Below, in pieces: positions 54,865 through 64,000 of a DNA stretch of 64,000 nucleotides. The first letter of the stretch is position 1; the number at the start of each line of letters is the position of its first letter. Below the pieces are notes generated by a model. The model worked only from the letters and a program-made list of their open reading frames with translations, had not been told where the DNA came from and searched no databases. A program made the translations under genes and the position numbers. The DNA comes from Zizania palustris (Eukaryota; Streptophyta; Magnoliopsida; Poales; Poaceae): positions 55,355,624 to 55,419,623 of the forward strand of contig JAAALK010000288.1 of assembly GCA_019279435.1 (NCBI GenBank), given 5' to 3'.

Positions 54865-56536
54865 GTTGGCGCCGTCCGTGGGGGAGTCGTTGTCGGACTG
54901 ATTGGTGGATCGAAAGCTAATTCTTCATCTGAATCAGCCGTTGAATCATGGACTACAGGAGCATCGTCCTGGGTAGTCCTCGTTGCTTCGTCGGGAATCG
55001 AAGCTATAGTGACTTCGACCCCACTTTCATTCACAGGAACTTCGTCCTGAGCTACATCTTCTTGAACTACCGAAGTCCTTGGTTGATCAACATTTTCTCC
55101 GGACTCCGGTACGTTCGCAGGTACTTCGGTTTGTGCGGCCCTTTGAGTTTCATTCTCTTCCATTAGGCGCACAAGTAACCTTTCCACTTCTTCTTGGGAA
55201 TCGGAAACCGAAGCTCTGGAGCTCGAAGGTAAAGGATCTAAAGGTGCGAGGTTCTTCGGCTTCCGAGCCACCCTCTTCACCGGAGTTTTTGCTGAACTTG
55301 AATTTCCAGCTTCGGCTTTCCTTTTTTGAGGCCCTTTCTCCAAAGGCGCCCAATCCATCAGAGGGGGAGGAGTGAGTTTCAGCATTCCCCATACTCTGTT
55401 AAATCTTTCCCAACTCCCAACCAGCTTAATTCGCCACTCTTTTTCGGTCGGAGTTGGAGCACCCAAGATTTTTTCCGAAGCCCTTATAATATGTTCTGAA
55501 GTAACAGGGGCTGAAGATTCTACAAAATAAATAAGTCAAGTCAGTTTTTCTTCGAAGTAATATGTTTAATGCATGTTGTTTCGAAGTTACCTGTAGGACT
55601 TGAAGTCAAGTTAATTCTGCCAAGACCACCTTCGGAATCATCTTCGAAGATAATAGGCCAGTCGGCCATCAGTGGAGGAATTTGAAGACCGATGAATTCT
55701 TCGGCCAAATCCCGCATACTGAGCCTTCGGCTAACTTTTTCAAGCAAATTCAGACGGGCTTCGAATTGGCCTTCGTCAGGACGCACCAAAGCTTCTTTTC
55801 GGAATTGGATTTCTCTAAGAGGTCCGGCCAGAGGATTGCTTGCCCCGACTTCAGCATAAAACCACCGCAGCACCCAATCAGTATACCATCTAGCATTGAT
55901 GGCCTTAGCAGGGAATCGTAGAGCGTATTCATCTCGAAGCCTAAAATTGATGCTTCCGAAGGCAACCACTACTTTTTCACCTCCGGAGCCTACGAAGGTC
56001 TTCGGCTGACAAGTTGCTCTATGCAATGCTGCGAAGATTTCAGCCCTCCCCTCACAACCTTCGGCTCTTAAGGCCCATTCAAAAATAGCTAATCTAGCTA
56101 CTGCGTTCGGAGATAATTGAGGGAGAGTTATATGGAACAGTTCGAGTACCTCTGCCAGAAAGTCCACTGCAGGAAGACCCAAACCGGCTTCGAAAAAGGC
56201 TTCGAACACTACTACTTCTCCGGGTCTGGGCACTGGAATCACTTCTTTCCCTGGTTTTCGAATCATAACTCCCGCACCAATATTTCCTCCTGCTGCCATT
56301 GCCAGGGACTCTCTTTTGCAGGTTGAAGGTCCTAATTCAAAGGATTGGTCCAAATATTTGGTCGATGGAGGACACAGACCTTGATCATCGGCGATTTGGG
56401 GATTTATTCCCTTTGCCGCCATGGAAGATGTCGCCTGCATCGAAGGCGTCGCCGCCACTGTCGCCGCTGCCGCTGCCGCAGTCGCTTGTTGACGAACCAA
56501 GGTTGAAGGAGGTGCAGAGCCTTTGGTCTTCGCCAT
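54828..56536 (-). CDS. Antisense gene of Tat-C (aORF3), intact two-exon reading frame
   Basis: Exon 1 is 56536-55591 and exon 2 is 55519-54828, with an inferred 71-bp intron 55590-55520 (donor CAG/GTAACT, acceptor TTTTGTAG). The two exons total 1638 bases, exactly 546 codons including the stop. I checked the join and it keeps frame without a stop. The protein has an Ala-rich start, GPSTCKR, PRPGEVVVFEAFFEAGLG, LPQLSPNAVARLAIFEWALR, AEGCEGRAEIFAALHRATCQ, AINARWYTDWVLRWFYAEVG and SMRDLAEEFIGLQIPPLM. Exon 2 is rich in Lys/Arg then Glu/Asp (GPQKRKAEAG, ARKPKNLAP). Its last codons run through the PBS into the 5' LTR. Compared with aORF1 it lacks the C-terminal coiled coil. The domain is known from grass Tat elements as 'putative gypsy-type transposon'; its function is unknown. 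Confidence 0.8.
54867..54884 (+). promoter_or_regulatory. Tat-C primer-binding site
   Basis: TGGCGCCGTCCGTGGGGG starts two bases after the LTR. The antisense coding sequence crosses it. Confidence 0.7.
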
Positions 56537-56655
56537 CGCAATCGCTGGATCGATCTGAGAGAGTGGAGACTAGGGCTCAAGAACTCAAAGGGCTCAAAAG
56601 GCTTTTGACTGAGAGGAAGTAGTGAAAAGGTAATCGAGTAAGTTCTGGAGTTCTT

Positions 56656-56663
56656 TATTTATA
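56656..56663 (-). promoter_or_regulatory. TATA box of antisense gene aORF3
   Basis: The - strand reads ACTATAAATAAAG, about 120 bases upstream of the ATG at 56536. It matches the layout in Tat-A and Tat-B. Confidence 0.6.
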
Positions 56664-56992
56664 GTCTAACTTTCCGTTTGTTACCGTTTGGGCTCTGCCC
56701 TTTCGCATTCTCGCCTGTTATTTCTTCTCCGAAAATAACGCTTCGTATAACTCCGTTAGAAACAGAGACTAACGGTTATATTTTCTAAGTCTAAAAAGAC
56801 TCTCGAACTTCCTAAGTCGGTTCTAAGATAGTTCAAAAAGTAATTACCTTATGACTGATTCGAAGTTCGTATCTTCATGCATTTCGAAGATAAAGCGAAA
56901 ATCAATAACCCCTATGATTGGTTATCTTTTCTTTCCGTATACTGCTTTCCTAACGTTACAGGTCGAACGGAGAAGCGTATTCGAGGGGCTAC

Positions 56993-57486
56993 TGTTGGGG
57001 GAAAATATCTCATCTTCGGGGTTATCGCCAAAGCAGCATGAAGACAGTCAACCAGTTCGAAGATTGTCCGAAGATCATCTTCGAAGATGCCCAGAACCTG
57101 GTTCGAAACCTGAAGTCAGACACTGGTTCGAAGTATGTCTTCGAACCAAGGCCCTTCAGGATCTTTTCTGCCAGCTAAGATGGAAGACTTATCTTCTATC
57201 CTATTAGATTAGTCTTTTACCATTTTAGCCCTATTAAGGAAACCGAATAGTTTCCTTAATGTCGGTTGTAATAGAGGGGTAAATAGGTCTTTTCCTTAAT
57301 GTTAGGCCTATAAATACCCCCCATTTCACCCTGTAATAGGGACCGATTACAAGTGAATCAATATACACTTTCGAACTATTCTAAGTTATTATCCTTTCGG
57401 AGGCTTAGAACAGTTTGCTTCACAAACACTTCGTTTGTTAGTTTCTTTTCTACAGAAACCTGTTAGCGTAATCTTTTACGCCAACA
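56993..57486 (+). repeat. Tat-C 3' LTR (494 bp)
   Basis: Identical to the 5' LTR as far as I can read, except for one missing T near 57302. It is preceded by the PPT GAGGGGCTAC. Confidence 0.93.
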
Positions 57487-59009
57487 GCCGGGTATAGGGG
57501 CCGCGAAGTTAGGCTGGCCCAATCTGAGTATATGGGCTAGGAGCGGCAGAGGAACCACTGGTCTGTTGACCAAGATTGACTCAGGTACACGAGCAGCGAG
57601 AGATTGTCGGGCTGAGGAAGCTGTGGAATCGGGTCGGCCCAATCCGGGTACCCGATGTGAAGACGGTGGACGCTTTGTCAGTTTCAGGAAAAAACTGACA
57701 ACCGATGATTATCTTTATTTAGGATTTTAATATTAATCCTTTAGGTCCACAGTCTTTGTTATTCGAGTCAGGTAAAATTGCTAAGTGAATTTTAGTCATT
57801 TCCAATTTTATTTTTAGAGTCAGTGTAATTTATCTTAGGGGTAAATTTGTCTTTTCCCTTTATTAGTGGGCTTCCTATAAATAGGCCCCAACCCTCTAGG
57901 GTTAGGGTTGACTGTTTTCGCAATCAATCTATAGACCAAGTTTATTCTCCACCACCGCATGTTTTTCCGCCGCCACAATCGATCTACGTTTCATCCGCTG
58001 CTGTCGTCATCGATTTGGCCTAGTGGCAAAGCCATCAGCATCCCGGTCCTATAGCACATCTAGCCAACAGCAGCCGCAGCATGCACCTATACCTAGGGCT
58101 TCTAGCACCTACAGCAGGGACTAGCGCCTCGAGCCACAGCAGCTACACGGCTGTGCACGGTTCCCTGGGCACGCAGCGCACAGCCAGCGGCAGCAGTTAT
58201 TGCGTGGCACAGCGCGTAGAAGCCAATATCAATAGCGTGTGGCAGAGGCCAAGCAGCAGACGTAGTGCACCAAGGCAGCAGCATTGCGTCAGCTTTGTGC
58301 GCATGCAATAATCACAGAGAACCACAGCAGCAGCCTATTCATTTATTTCTCTGGTACATCAGACAACGCATGATTTGATTTCCTCGTGGTGGCGTCCTTC
58401 CGCACGACATGGGGTGGAAATTTTCACGCGAGGCATCGACGTCCAGAGCCTTCATGTGAGGCTTCGTCATCCAGGTGGAGGTTGCACTTTCATTTGGTTC
58501 CGCATCGACTTCGCACGTGTTTGACAGCTTCGGGGTTCGCACGATGACTTTGAGCGAGCTTCGGCAAGTATCGTCCAGGAGAAAAGATTGAATAGTAATC
58601 CCATTTTCTGGATTTGCGTGCATTGCATTATCTATTTTCTGAATTTAATTCTGAATAATACATGATTTATCTACTTGATTAGTCTTTATTTTCAGATTGC
58701 TATATGAATATTTATTGATATATCTAGGTGTTTTCCTATGCACATCAAGTATTTATTAAATCATCTAAGAACACATTTTATTTACTACAGTTATTTTGTT
58801 TAGTTTAAATTTATTTTTAATATCGTTGTTGATGCCTTTTTAATTAGGACACTAATCTTTTTTAGGCTATACAATTTTAGTACCCGTGATCAGTTTTGCT
58901 TCTGCTGTTTGTCTGTCGAGGTGCGTTGGGTGTTAGGTTTAGGCCATTGATTCGAAAGAATTTTTTAGGCGCTCATTCACCTCCTCTAGTCACTACTTTC
59001 GGTCCTACA

Positions 59010-59454
59010 ACAACGACGCGGCAGGCCGAGCTATTTCCAAGATTAGGGGGATATATTATCCCTAGTTAGTTACTCACCTTAGGCAATAAGTCAGGACATC
59101 CTTTATATCCCTTATTAGATATTTCCATCTACAAGTCATTAGGACCTATAAATTATATGTAAGTTCATTGGGAAAAACCAATGAGGAAATAAAGATCAGT
59201 ATACAATCTCTAACCCAATTCTCTAAGTCTCCCCATTCTCTAAAGTCCCCTCCGTTCTCTTAGAAAATTATCTTGCCCCAAAGATAGTGTCTGAGGACTG
59301 AGGAGTATGTATCTCCTCCAAATTATCCCATGAAGCATCTTCGGCTTACTCACGAGACCACTGAACAAAAACCTACACAATCTAGTTTGTACCTTTAGGC
59401 TAAATACCGAAATCCAACAAATGTAGTGGCTAATGCAAACTTGAATCTCACTTG
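59010..59454. other. Unassigned LTR-like debris
   Basis: AT-rich DNA with 'cctataaattatatgtaag' near 59140 and a possible LTR end ATCCAACA near 59417. No partner is seen. Confidence 0.3.
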
Positions 59455-59705
59455 GAGTATTCAGTATGAACTTCTGATCCCAATGAGCAGTTTTGAGCTA
59501 AGACAGATGGACCACCGGGTGAATGCTGTTGTTTTTAGGAAGTTATAATTTGTATGCGACTTAACCAATTGTGTATTGAACCTGAAATAGACCAAAATAT
59601 TTGAAGGATAATTTGTGATTTACTCTTTTCGATAGCAATTCCTTCACATAGGGTTGCAACTTAAGATAGACCTAGTCCCCTATTTGAAATTCCCTGAAAC
59701 ATTGA
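59455..59705 (-). pseudogene. Degraded gypsy integrase C-terminal fragment
   Basis: The - strand gives FREFQIGD, a stop, VYLKLQPYVKELLSKRVNHK, LSFKYFGLFQVQYTIG, a stop, then VAYKL and IHPVVHLS ending LKTAHWD. This is the FQVGDxVYLKLQPY and GPF-like module plus HPVFHVSQLK of Ty3/gypsy integrases (Reina-like by eye). Three or more stops mark it as old. It is too short to assign firmly. Confidence 0.7.
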
Positions 59706-60109
59706 TGCTTATTATTAGCGCAGTTGCATTTGTGCTAAACAAGTTTGTTTAGTCTCAAATGGCTACTAATTACAAATTAGATTAATAATGGTTTAGGCCT
59801 TCGAGAGGGATAATAACCTTACATCCAGTTCATAGTGATTTTTGTATTCAATATTGTCTATCCTTTTACATTAGAAGTTCCTAGTATTTATAGGCAAAAT
59901 ATAAGAGGAAAAGTCCATTTTACACTCTACTTATAACCATCATAGAGGACTCTATTTACAAGAATTCATAGGGGTAAAATGAAAAACTCTTATGCAAATA
60001 CATGTGCAGATACTGGGGGCGAAGGCCCTCAATTTTTGTCTTCATGCCGAAGTGTTTCTTAAGGTATTTAGATCTTGTATCGGAGTATAGGTTGTGGCAT
60101 GTATTTTTT
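59706..60109 (-). repeat. LTR-like segment (- strand)
   Basis: The - strand has GCCTATAAATACTAGG (59882-59894) preceded by GAGGGCCTTCGCCCCC. It adjoins the truncated end of CRM-3 integrase. The borders are uncertain. Confidence 0.35.
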
Positions 60110-60464
60110 GAATAAAATTAGCACGAGCCACAATATCTAAATGTACTTGTTTATAAGTGGGTAGTGGCAAAAGATCGATGGGTGCATGGGGGTTAAAGCC
60201 ATATACAACCTGAAAAGGGCTCACCTTGGTGGTAGAATGTACTGATTGATTGTATGCAAACTCCACGTGAGGTAAACATTCTTCCCACATCTTTAAATTC
60301 TTCTTCAATATAGCCCGTAGCATGGGTGATAATGTATGGTTAACTACCTTAGTTTGTCCATCGGTCCGTGGGTGGCTTGTAGTGGAGAAAAGTAGCTTGG
60401 TTCCCAACTTGTTCCATAAGCTTCTACAGAAGTGGCTCGAGAACTTCGCATCACGGTCGGAGAC
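60110..60464 (-). pseudogene. CRM-3 integrase core, downstream part
   Basis: The - strand from 60464: VSDRDAKFSSHFCRSLWNKL (second catalytic Asp), GTKLLFSTTSHPRTDGQT with the Glu just after, CLPHVEFAYNQSVHSTTKVS, VVYGFNPHAPIDLLPLP and FIQKIHATT, where homology ends near 60110. The frame is open within this piece. The solo LTR at 60465 separates it from the rest of pol. The 3' end of the element, including PPT and LTR, is missing. Confidence 0.85.
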
Positions 60465-63141
60465 TGTGAAACCAAGGGTGGTTTTGGTCTGGATGATGAG
60501 TGATTGACAAGGATGAGCTTTTGAGAGTTCAAGCGATGGAGTGTTGGTTTGAGTGCATCGAGGGGTTCGATGTAAAATGGAGGAGTGTGTGCCGAGAGTT
60601 TCGGCGGTGCGTCGCGTTCTTGTTTTGGCTTGTCTTTGATATGCAGGGTGGAGATGCTGACCGACTATCGACGGCAAGTGATCAAGGGTCAAGAAGGGAG
60701 CTCGATGCCAGAGGATCAGGGAGGCCGGGCGAAGTTGGAGAAGATCTCAAGAGTGCATGAAAAGACCGAGCAAGACTTGGACGGATTGTTGATTGTGACG
60801 GCGTGACGACCGGGTTTGCGAGAGGGAGGCCAGGGCAAGCATTCAGGCGGCTCGAGGGGATCGAGAGCAGAAGTCGCTTGATGGCACTCGGAGTCATAAA
60901 GCGGTGTCGCGAGTCGAAGGGTTGAGAGGCTTTGTCGGTTTTTGCTAAAAACTTTCACAAATCAAGTTTTGATTAATTTCAATAGTTTGGAGTCATTTTT
61001 ACTTTGAGTCAATGTGTAATAAAAAGTTGAAAGTCTAGAGTAATTATACTCCTTTGGTATATTTTTCAGAATTTCCTAATTCTGAAAATATATTACAAGG
61101 AATAGGACATTTCTGTAATTTCTTAATTCTAGAGGGTTCTTTTCAGAAACTACCCCCCATGGTTGGCCTATAAATAGGGGACCATATCCATGGGCAGGTA
61201 GAGGATTTTTTTCTGTTCTTTTGGTTGAACCAAATATCAATTTCATACAATTTTTGCTTCAATCCAGCAATATTCTTCCTGATCCGAAAATGCAATAGTT
61301 GCAGCAAAGAATTACTGTTGTGGGCGCAGGTCAGTTTTGTGGCTGAATTCGTTTTTGTGAGCCATTATCTGGTGAATTTTGTGCAGAACTTGATATTGAT
61401 GTTTATACAACTTTTGTTGAGGATGATTCAAATGTTCCATTTTCGAAAGTTGCAACTGGTTTATGTGATTCTCTCTTGATCTTTTTGCTGATCAAACAAG
61501 GCATCACAATTCTTGAATTTAACTCTAGCTGAAATGGTTAAGTGTTTGTGTAGCCCTCTACATGTTTGATGAATTGTTGCTTCAACTTTTCATCAGCATC
61601 TTGTCTTATTCTTGGATTGTTTCTTGAGTAATATCATGGTTGAAGGGATTCAAAGGTATTCCATAACCCTTTTTGCAGAAATTGAGAATTAATCTTTTCT
61701 ACCATTTCTGTTTTGTTCGTGCAGAGAGAGTTCTGATACCAGGTTAGTTTTCTTGTGTGATCACTTTTGAATACAATTTTTGAGCAGTTTTTGTGCTGAT
61801 TTTGGATCTGATTTCTTCATAGATTTTGATGCTCAAGTTTCCAGGGTTCCACTTTTGAAGTTCTCAAAAGTTTTTGATCACTGCTGCATGTATTTTTCTG
61901 CCCAACAAAGTACCTAAATGATTCTGAACACTTGTAATTTCTGCTGAGTACAATGTTCTGTTTTCAGTCTGGATGCAATCTTTAAGAAATATTTTGATCT
62001 ATTTTGGTACTGTTTTTGGATCCAAGTTCTTAATAGCCATTGAAGATCAAGTTTCCACGGTTCCATTTTGGGAACTTGCAAGAGTTTTTTACTACTTCCA
62101 CATAAATTTTGCTGTCCAACAAAGTGCTTAACTGATTCTGAAAACTTGAAATTTCAGCTGAATATAGTTCTCTGTTTTCAGTCTTGATTCAATCTTTGAT
62201 ATGATTTTTGATCTGTTTTGGTACTGTTTTTGGACCTGAGTTCTACAAAACTTTTGTTGTCCAAGTTTCAAGGATTTCATATATGAAAATTACAAAAGCT
62301 TCTGACCACAGCGGTATATTGTTTTTGCTCTCTTTTGGGGGCTGTGGACATTTTGGCAGAAAGTTCAGACTGAGATCTTTATCTCTTTCCTTCGGTATTT
62401 ATCTCGGAATTTGTTTCTTCCAAGGAGCTTTTATGCTAGAGCTTTCAGTTCTGAATTAATTCATCCAGAGAAAGCATCATAGCCAAAGCCAATGGAGTAC
62501 AAATATGTCCCTCTTCGTCATCCAGCACTGAATTATTTTCTTGTTTTGAGTTACTGGTAGCTTTTATTCCATAAGTTCCTTGTTCATCTATGTTTTGTAT
62601 TGGCGGTTGTCCTGTTCATCGCATGCACAAAATGGAGAACCGCCTTGCAGGATGATGGACAACTTCTAGAGCCATCGTCGGGACTCAGGTTCTTGCCGTT
62701 TTTTTAGTAGTCTCCTGTTTGGTTTTCTCTTCACCTTCTCTATTTGCTTCAGTTCAACCGTGGTTCTTCCTCCCTACTGTTCATCACTAGAAGTGTGTGA
62801 TTTCAACTAAAATTCCCTAGGAATCTTCTGATTTGCTGATAAGTGTTTTTGAGCTATCTCTGAGTTTCAGTCATCGATATTCCTATGTCGTTCATTCAGT
62901 CATCGATCTACACATTGTAGTTTGACATATTAATTGTCGACAAAGGGAGTCGACACTCCAAACTTCGAACAAGACTGAAATTTAAATTTGAAATGAGTGT
63001 GTTGTGTTTCATTTTGTGTTTGGTTTAGATCCGAATTTGATTTTTTAGAGATGCGTTGGGTGATCTGAACAAGCCATCTCATTCGCGAGAATTTGTCGAT
63101 ACGCCTATTCACCCCCCTCTAGTCGTCATTCCGATCCCACT
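60465..63141 (+). repeat. Solo LTR of a Sirevirus-type copia element (2.68 kb) inside CRM-3 integrase
   Basis: Perfect target duplication GAGAC (60460-60464 and 63142-63146). The + strand starts TGTGAAACC, with GATGAGTGATTGACAAGG nearby resembling the Sire-1 LTR start. The TATA box TATAAATAGG is at 61169-61178. It ends CGCCTATTCACCCCCCTCTA, then GATCCCACT, resembling the Sire-1 U5 end. The last base pair is CT rather than CA. No internal pol sequence is present. The short frames inside are not genes. Confidence 0.8.
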
Positions 63142-63146
63142 GAGAC

Positions 63147-64000
63147 AATAGTGTTGGGCACTCCATGTAGACGAATGATTTCCCAGAAAAACAAATCGAC
63201 AATGTTTGTAGCATCATTGCTCTTATGATATGGAATAAAATGTGCCATTTTAGAGAAGCAATCGACCACTACAAATATTCTATCCTTTCTCTTTTTTGTC
63301 CTCGGTAACCCTAGTACAAAATCCATTGATATATCTTCCCATGAAATACTAGGAATTGTAAGGGCATATAAAGTCTGAAATGGTTCAATCGTGACATAGC
63401 TTTGTTACAAGTAGTGCAATGCGAGACGTAGCGCTCGACATCTCGCTACATCCTTCGCCAAAAGAAATATGTGGCCAATACGTCCTCTATTTTCTTTGCT
63501 GCAAAATGTCCCATCAATCCGCCTCCATGAGTTTCCTGTAAGAATAAAAGGCAAATGGAGCTAGCTATAATGCATAGCTTATTAGCTCAGTATAACAGTC
63601 CCTCATTCAGCACATATTTATTCAAGCTCGGCCTTCCCTACAATTTTAAAAGGCTTCCTTGAAATCTAAATCATGGAATACAAATCCCTTAATGTCTATA
63701 GGCCAAATATTTTATGATCAAGCTGAGTTAGCATAGTGAAGCGCCTAGATAGGGCATTAGCAATGACATTATCTTTTCCTTGTTTATGTTTAATGACATA
63801 TGGAAAAGATTCTATGAACTCAACCCATTTTGCGTGTCTCTTATTTAGCTTCACTTGGCTTCTGACGTGTTTCAAAGATTCATGGTTAGAATGAATGACA
63901 AACTCCTTAGGCCAAAGATAGTGTTGCCAAGTTTCTAACACTCGAACTAAGGCATACAACTCTTTATCATAAATAGTATAATTCAGATTAGCTCCATACA
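63147..64000 (-). pseudogene. CRM-3 RNase H end and integrase N-terminal part, open at window end
   Basis: The - strand from 63959: YALVRVLETWQHYLWPKEFV, HSNHESLKHVRSQVKLN and GKDNVIANALSRR (end of RNase H). Then come broken zinc-finger DNA with an in-frame TAG at 63448-63446 before RDVERYVSHCTTCNKA, and MDFVLGLPRTKKRKDRIFVV ending IIRLHGVPNTIVS at the solo-LTR target site. Very similar to CRM-1. The element continues beyond base 64000. Confidence 0.86.

Larger units (their letters stand above)
54370..57486 (+). mobile_element. Tat-C: 3.1-kb non-autonomous Tat element carrying only the antisense gene
   Basis: LTRs 54370-54864 and 56993-57486 start TGTTGGGGG and end GCCAACA. By eye they differ by one base (an extra T near 54680). 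Perfect target duplication GCCGG lies at 54365-54369 and 57487-57491. PBS (54867), PPT (56983-56992) and both LTRs are intact, so the element keeps what is needed to be copied by another element's enzymes. No gag or pol remains: the deletion joins a few bases after the PBS to exon 2 of the antisense gene. Its interior is otherwise filled by aORF3 and its promoter. It inserted recently into the Sire-2 LTR. Confidence 0.92.
54218..59009 (+). repeat. Sire-2 3' LTR, split by Tat-C
   Basis: The first part, 54218-54369, starts TGAGGAACCATG; the second, 57492-59009, ends CTTTCGGTCCTACA. Together they give about 1.67 kb. TATA box at 57876-57883. The ends match Sire-1 LTRs, while the middle (57930-58900) is quite different. 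Confidence 0.85.

Noticed and set aside
58081..58311. Ser/Ala/Gln-rich frames in the Sire-2 LTR
   Set aside because: CAGC-rich LTR sequence read in several frames; no family match.
60500..60806. Short frames inside the solo LTR
   Set aside because: No known domain and within a solo LTR defined by its target duplication.

Overview
The window is plant repeat DNA, almost certainly from a grass. I recognise no ordinary host gene, rRNA, tRNA or CRISPR array. Nearly every base that can be assigned belongs to nested LTR retrotransposons of families typical of grass heterochromatin: Ty3/gypsy Tat-lineage elements with an antisense extra gene, Ty3/gypsy CRM-clade chromoviruses (centromere-associated in cereals), one Tekay/Del-type chromovirus with 3.4-kb LTRs resembling rice RIRE3/RIRE8, and Ty1/copia Sireviruses. 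Three separate CRM copies suggest a pericentromeric origin; that is inference. Two runs of N (35405-36404 and 50898-50997) are assembly gaps. The species cannot be fixed from sequence alone.

Layout. 1-7097: a Tat element (Tat-A: pol end, 60-bp repeats, antisense gene, LTR 5465-5961) whose LTR is followed directly by a primer-binding site and a second gag, so two Tat copies share one LTR. About 7098-31366: CRM-1 (+ strand, 5' LTR truncated). A complete Tekay-type element (7567-19960, - strand, target duplication CAGGT) sits in its leader, and a second CRM element, CRM-2 (20968-26195, - strand, target duplication GAGGT), sits in its gag. 31367-35404: poorly resolved LTR-like DNA with an array of 15-bp palindromes and one - strand LTR fragment at the gap. 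36405-39048 plus 50199-50897: Tat-B (antisense gene, PPT, LTR start), split by a full Sirevirus, Sire-1 (39049-50193). 50998-59009: fragments of Sire-2 in opposite orientations; its 3' LTR was split by Tat-C (54370-57486, target duplication GCCGG). 59010-60110: degraded gypsy and LTR debris. About 60110-64000: CRM-3 (- strand, running off the window), interrupted in integrase by a 2.68-kb Sirevirus-type solo LTR (60465-63141, target duplication GAGAC).

How the parts work. Each full element carries gag (capsid, zinc knuckles), protease, reverse transcriptase/RNase H and integrase between LTRs that hold the promoter, with a PBS and a polypurine tract as replication signals. Almost all gag-pol copies here are broken by stops and shifts. 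The notable exception is the antisense gene of Tat-C: a 3.1-kb element with almost identical LTRs that has lost all of gag-pol yet keeps an uninterrupted two-exon antisense gene (545 codons after splicing a 71-bp intron). The same gene, with its own TATA box and short introns, recurs in Tat-A and Tat-B. This is the best candidate for an under-described system in the window.
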